Assembly (NCBI GenBank): GCA_020345785.1
Contig: CP070771.1
Span: forward strand, 6,406,488-6,413,296
Direction: 5' to 3'
DNA: 6,809 bases
From: Desulfobacterales bacterium
GTDB lineage: Bacteria > Desulfobacterota > Desulfobacteria > Desulfobacterales > JAFDCJ01
Part shown: piece after piece, positions 6,105 through 6,809 of the stretch
Position numbering within the stretch: the stretch's first letter is position 1
Layout of the letters: each line of letters starts with the position of its first letter
Position numbers and translations under genes: made by a program
Notes under the pieces: generated by a model
What the model was told of the DNA's origin: nothing
Databases searched by the model: none
The model's input: the letters and a program-made list of their open reading frames with translations, nothing else

Positions 6105-6542
6105 CTATCGTTTAATCACGAAAACCGGTTTTTTACACTTGCGGATAACCTTCTCCGAGACCGAACCGAGAAATATTTCCTGCAGGTTGCTCCAGCCGTG
6201 CGACCCGATGACGATGGCCGAAACGTTCTCTTCCGCTTCAACCTTCAAAATCTCTTTCACGGGTATGCCGATTTCAACTCGAGACCGGGCTTTCAGACCG
6301 GCCGCTGTTAATTCTTTTACCAAATCATTTAGCCTTTTTTCCGTTTCTTCTAGTTTCTTTTTTTCCAGCATTTCAGATTCATGTTCGCCCAGAAGCCGGT
6401 GAACCTGGTCGAAGCCGCGTACATCAACGACATGCAGAACGACCACTTCGCCGGTTCCGCTGTCTTTGAGTTGTTTGATGTACTTAAGCGCCTTGATCGC
6501 CACATCCGAAAAATCTGTGGGGTATAAAATCTTTTCAAACAT
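6105..6542 (-). CDS. Universal stress protein, UspA family
   Basis: Small cytosolic nucleotide-binding protein of the UspA superfamily, linked in general to survival under stress; no specific partner can be read from the sequence. The 145 residues are one Usp domain. It begins MFEKILYPTDFSD, the usual first strand with Asp10. The C-terminal ATP-binding motif G-x2-G-x9-G-S is complete (Gly113, Gly116, Gly126, Ser127 in GSHGWSNLQEIFLGS), which places it among ATP-binding rather than non-binding members. A charged helical stretch (53-79, EHESEMLEKKKLEETEKRLND) lies in the middle. A strong ribosome binding site AAGGAGG (6550-6556) lies seven bases before the ATG. The gene converges with the transporter gene, with a 37-base gap between the two stops (TAG here). 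Its leader lies inside or next to the inverted-repeat element described separately. Confidence 0.95.
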   Translation of the reverse strand: MFEKILYPTDFSDVAIKALKYIKQLKDSGTGEVVVLHVVDVRGFDQVHRLLGEHESEMLEKKKLEETEKRLNDLVKELTAAGLKARSRVEIGIPVKEILKVEAEENVSAIVIGSHGWSNLQEIFLGSVSEKVIRKCKKPVFVIKR

Positions 6543-6577
6543 TTTCAGGCCTCCTTTTACCTAATTAATCCGCCTTT

Positions 6578-6587
6578 AAAAATAGCA
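6578..6587 (-). promoter_or_regulatory. Candidate extended -10 promoter element for uspA
   Basis: On the minus strand TGCTATTTTT gives TG-N-TATTTT, an extended -10 form with four of six matches to TATAAT. Transcription from about 6572 would leave a leader of about 30 bases containing the ribosome binding site. No good -35 box is seen at the proper distance. The element is part of the left arm of the inverted-repeat element, pointing outward. Confidence 0.3.
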
Positions 6588-6611
6588 CGTTCAGGGTTGT
6601 AATTTGCTTTT

Positions 6612-6633
6612 TGACAACTGAAGTAAGTTGTCA
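6612..6633. promoter_or_regulatory. 22-base palindrome upstream of uspA, operator-like
   Basis: TGACAACT-GAAGTA-AGTTGTCA is a perfect 8+8 inverted repeat with a 6-base centre. Neither strand has a T-run after it, so it is not an intrinsic terminator. If uspA starts near 6572, the palindrome lies at about -40 to -61, a typical position for a dimeric regulator. It lies inside the inverted-repeat element but off its centre. Which regulator family would bind it cannot be told. Confidence 0.45.
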
Positions 6634-6737
6634 GATCGAAAGTCCAGCGGATTAATTACTTAATGCTGCGCATTTTTTTCTTTTTTTATTTTACGTTTTA
6701 TCCAAACCTAGTTATGCTATTTTTCAGGGCGGAGTAA

Positions 6738-6809
6738 TTAAAGTGGCTTGCAGTAGATGACTTTGTTGTCGCCCGGGGCGTAGAATTCGGCCAGCACCGC
6801 ATCCAGCCG
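6738..6809 (-). CDS. C-terminal end of an unidentified protein (partial)
   Basis: The minus strand is open from the window edge to TAA (6738-6740) and ends with AEFYAPGDNKVIYCKPL. The mix of acidic, aromatic and glycine/proline residues looks like coding sequence, and the frame stops where the AT-rich gap begins. Twenty-three residues are too few to name a family. The stop codon is the outermost three bases of the right arm of the inverted-repeat element, so the present C-terminus may have been set by an insertion. The gene lies 195 bases upstream of uspA on the same strand and could be co-transcribed with it. Confidence 0.6.
   Translation of the reverse strand, partial: RLDAVLAEFYAPGDNKVIYCKPL

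Larger units (their letters stand above)
6562..6740. mobile_element. MITE-like element with 26-base terminal inverted repeats
   Basis: The left arm (6562-6587, beginning TAATTAATCCGCC) and the reverse complement of the right arm (6715-6740, beginning TAATTACTCCGCC) match at 23 of 26 positions, with mismatches at 7, 14 and 16; the last ten bases AAAAATAGCA are identical. The 179-base interval is AT-rich and has no gene. Both ends begin with TA, which would suit a TA target duplication as in IS630/Tc1-mariner elements. The flanks beyond the arms do not match each other. A third copy of the arm tip, GCGGATTAATTA, lies inside at 6647-6658. The alternative is a large regulatory hairpin or paired binding sites. 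No transposase is present, so any mobility would need one supplied in trans. Confidence 0.5.

Noticed and set aside
6645..6687. Plus-strand terminator: CAGC/ATTAA stem with a GG bulge, then T7-C-T7
   Set aside because: AT-rich bulged stem separated from the T-run by four bases, and the only transcript it could end is antisense read-through of uspA. It also overlaps the internal copy of the element's end.

Overview
The window carries four complete protein genes and what look like two gene ends cut by its edges. The coding regions are moderately GC-rich and the gaps are AT-rich. Left to right they are the ATP-dependent protease Lon (+), an MlaF-type ABC ATPase fused to a degenerate GGDEF domain (+), a divergent SLC13/DASS-family transporter with an extra domain after its first membrane helix (+), and a UspA-family universal stress protein (-). 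The last 72 bases read as the C-terminus of a further minus-strand gene. The first 43 bases could be the end of a gene upstream of lon. The style suggests a Gram-negative, probably a Desulfobacterota (deltaproteobacterial) genome: an Mla-type ATPase, a textbook sigma-54 promoter, and stand-alone genes with long leaders. That placement is an inference, because no taxonomic marker lies in the window.

Layout. Lon (84-2507) is housekeeping and intact. It is followed by a 342-base gap with no credible gene, whose last part contains an inverted repeat covering the start codon of the next gene. The ABC ATPase (2850-4091) stands without any permease, MCE or periplasmic partner. Its C-terminal 155 residues align by eye with a GGDEF domain that has lost its signature and most nucleotide- and metal-binding residues, so it looks like a regulatory or protein-contact module joined to a lipid-transport ATPase. 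The next gap (4092-4480) reads as a full sigma-54 control region: a -24/-12 promoter, an IHF-like site just upstream, a perfect inverted repeat at about -168, and a tandem array of short CTAAA repeats farther out. It drives the DASS transporter (4481-6067), which therefore probably responds to a specific activator encoded elsewhere.

The transporter and uspA (6105-6542, minus) converge with a 37-base gap. Upstream of uspA, positions 6562-6740 are bounded by 26-base inverted repeats that match at 23 of 26 positions. This resembles a non-autonomous miniature transposable element of about 179 bases. One end supplies the stop codon of the neighbouring partial gene, and the other end lies five bases from the uspA ribosome binding site and contains a possible outward promoter element.

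The genes do not form one pathway. Lon and UspA are general stress functions. The MlaF-like protein belongs to envelope lipid transport, and the DASS protein to uptake or exchange of an organic acid or other anion. The most interesting points are the ABC-GGDEF fusion, the inverted-repeat element at uspA, the sigma-54 control region and the unusual transporter.
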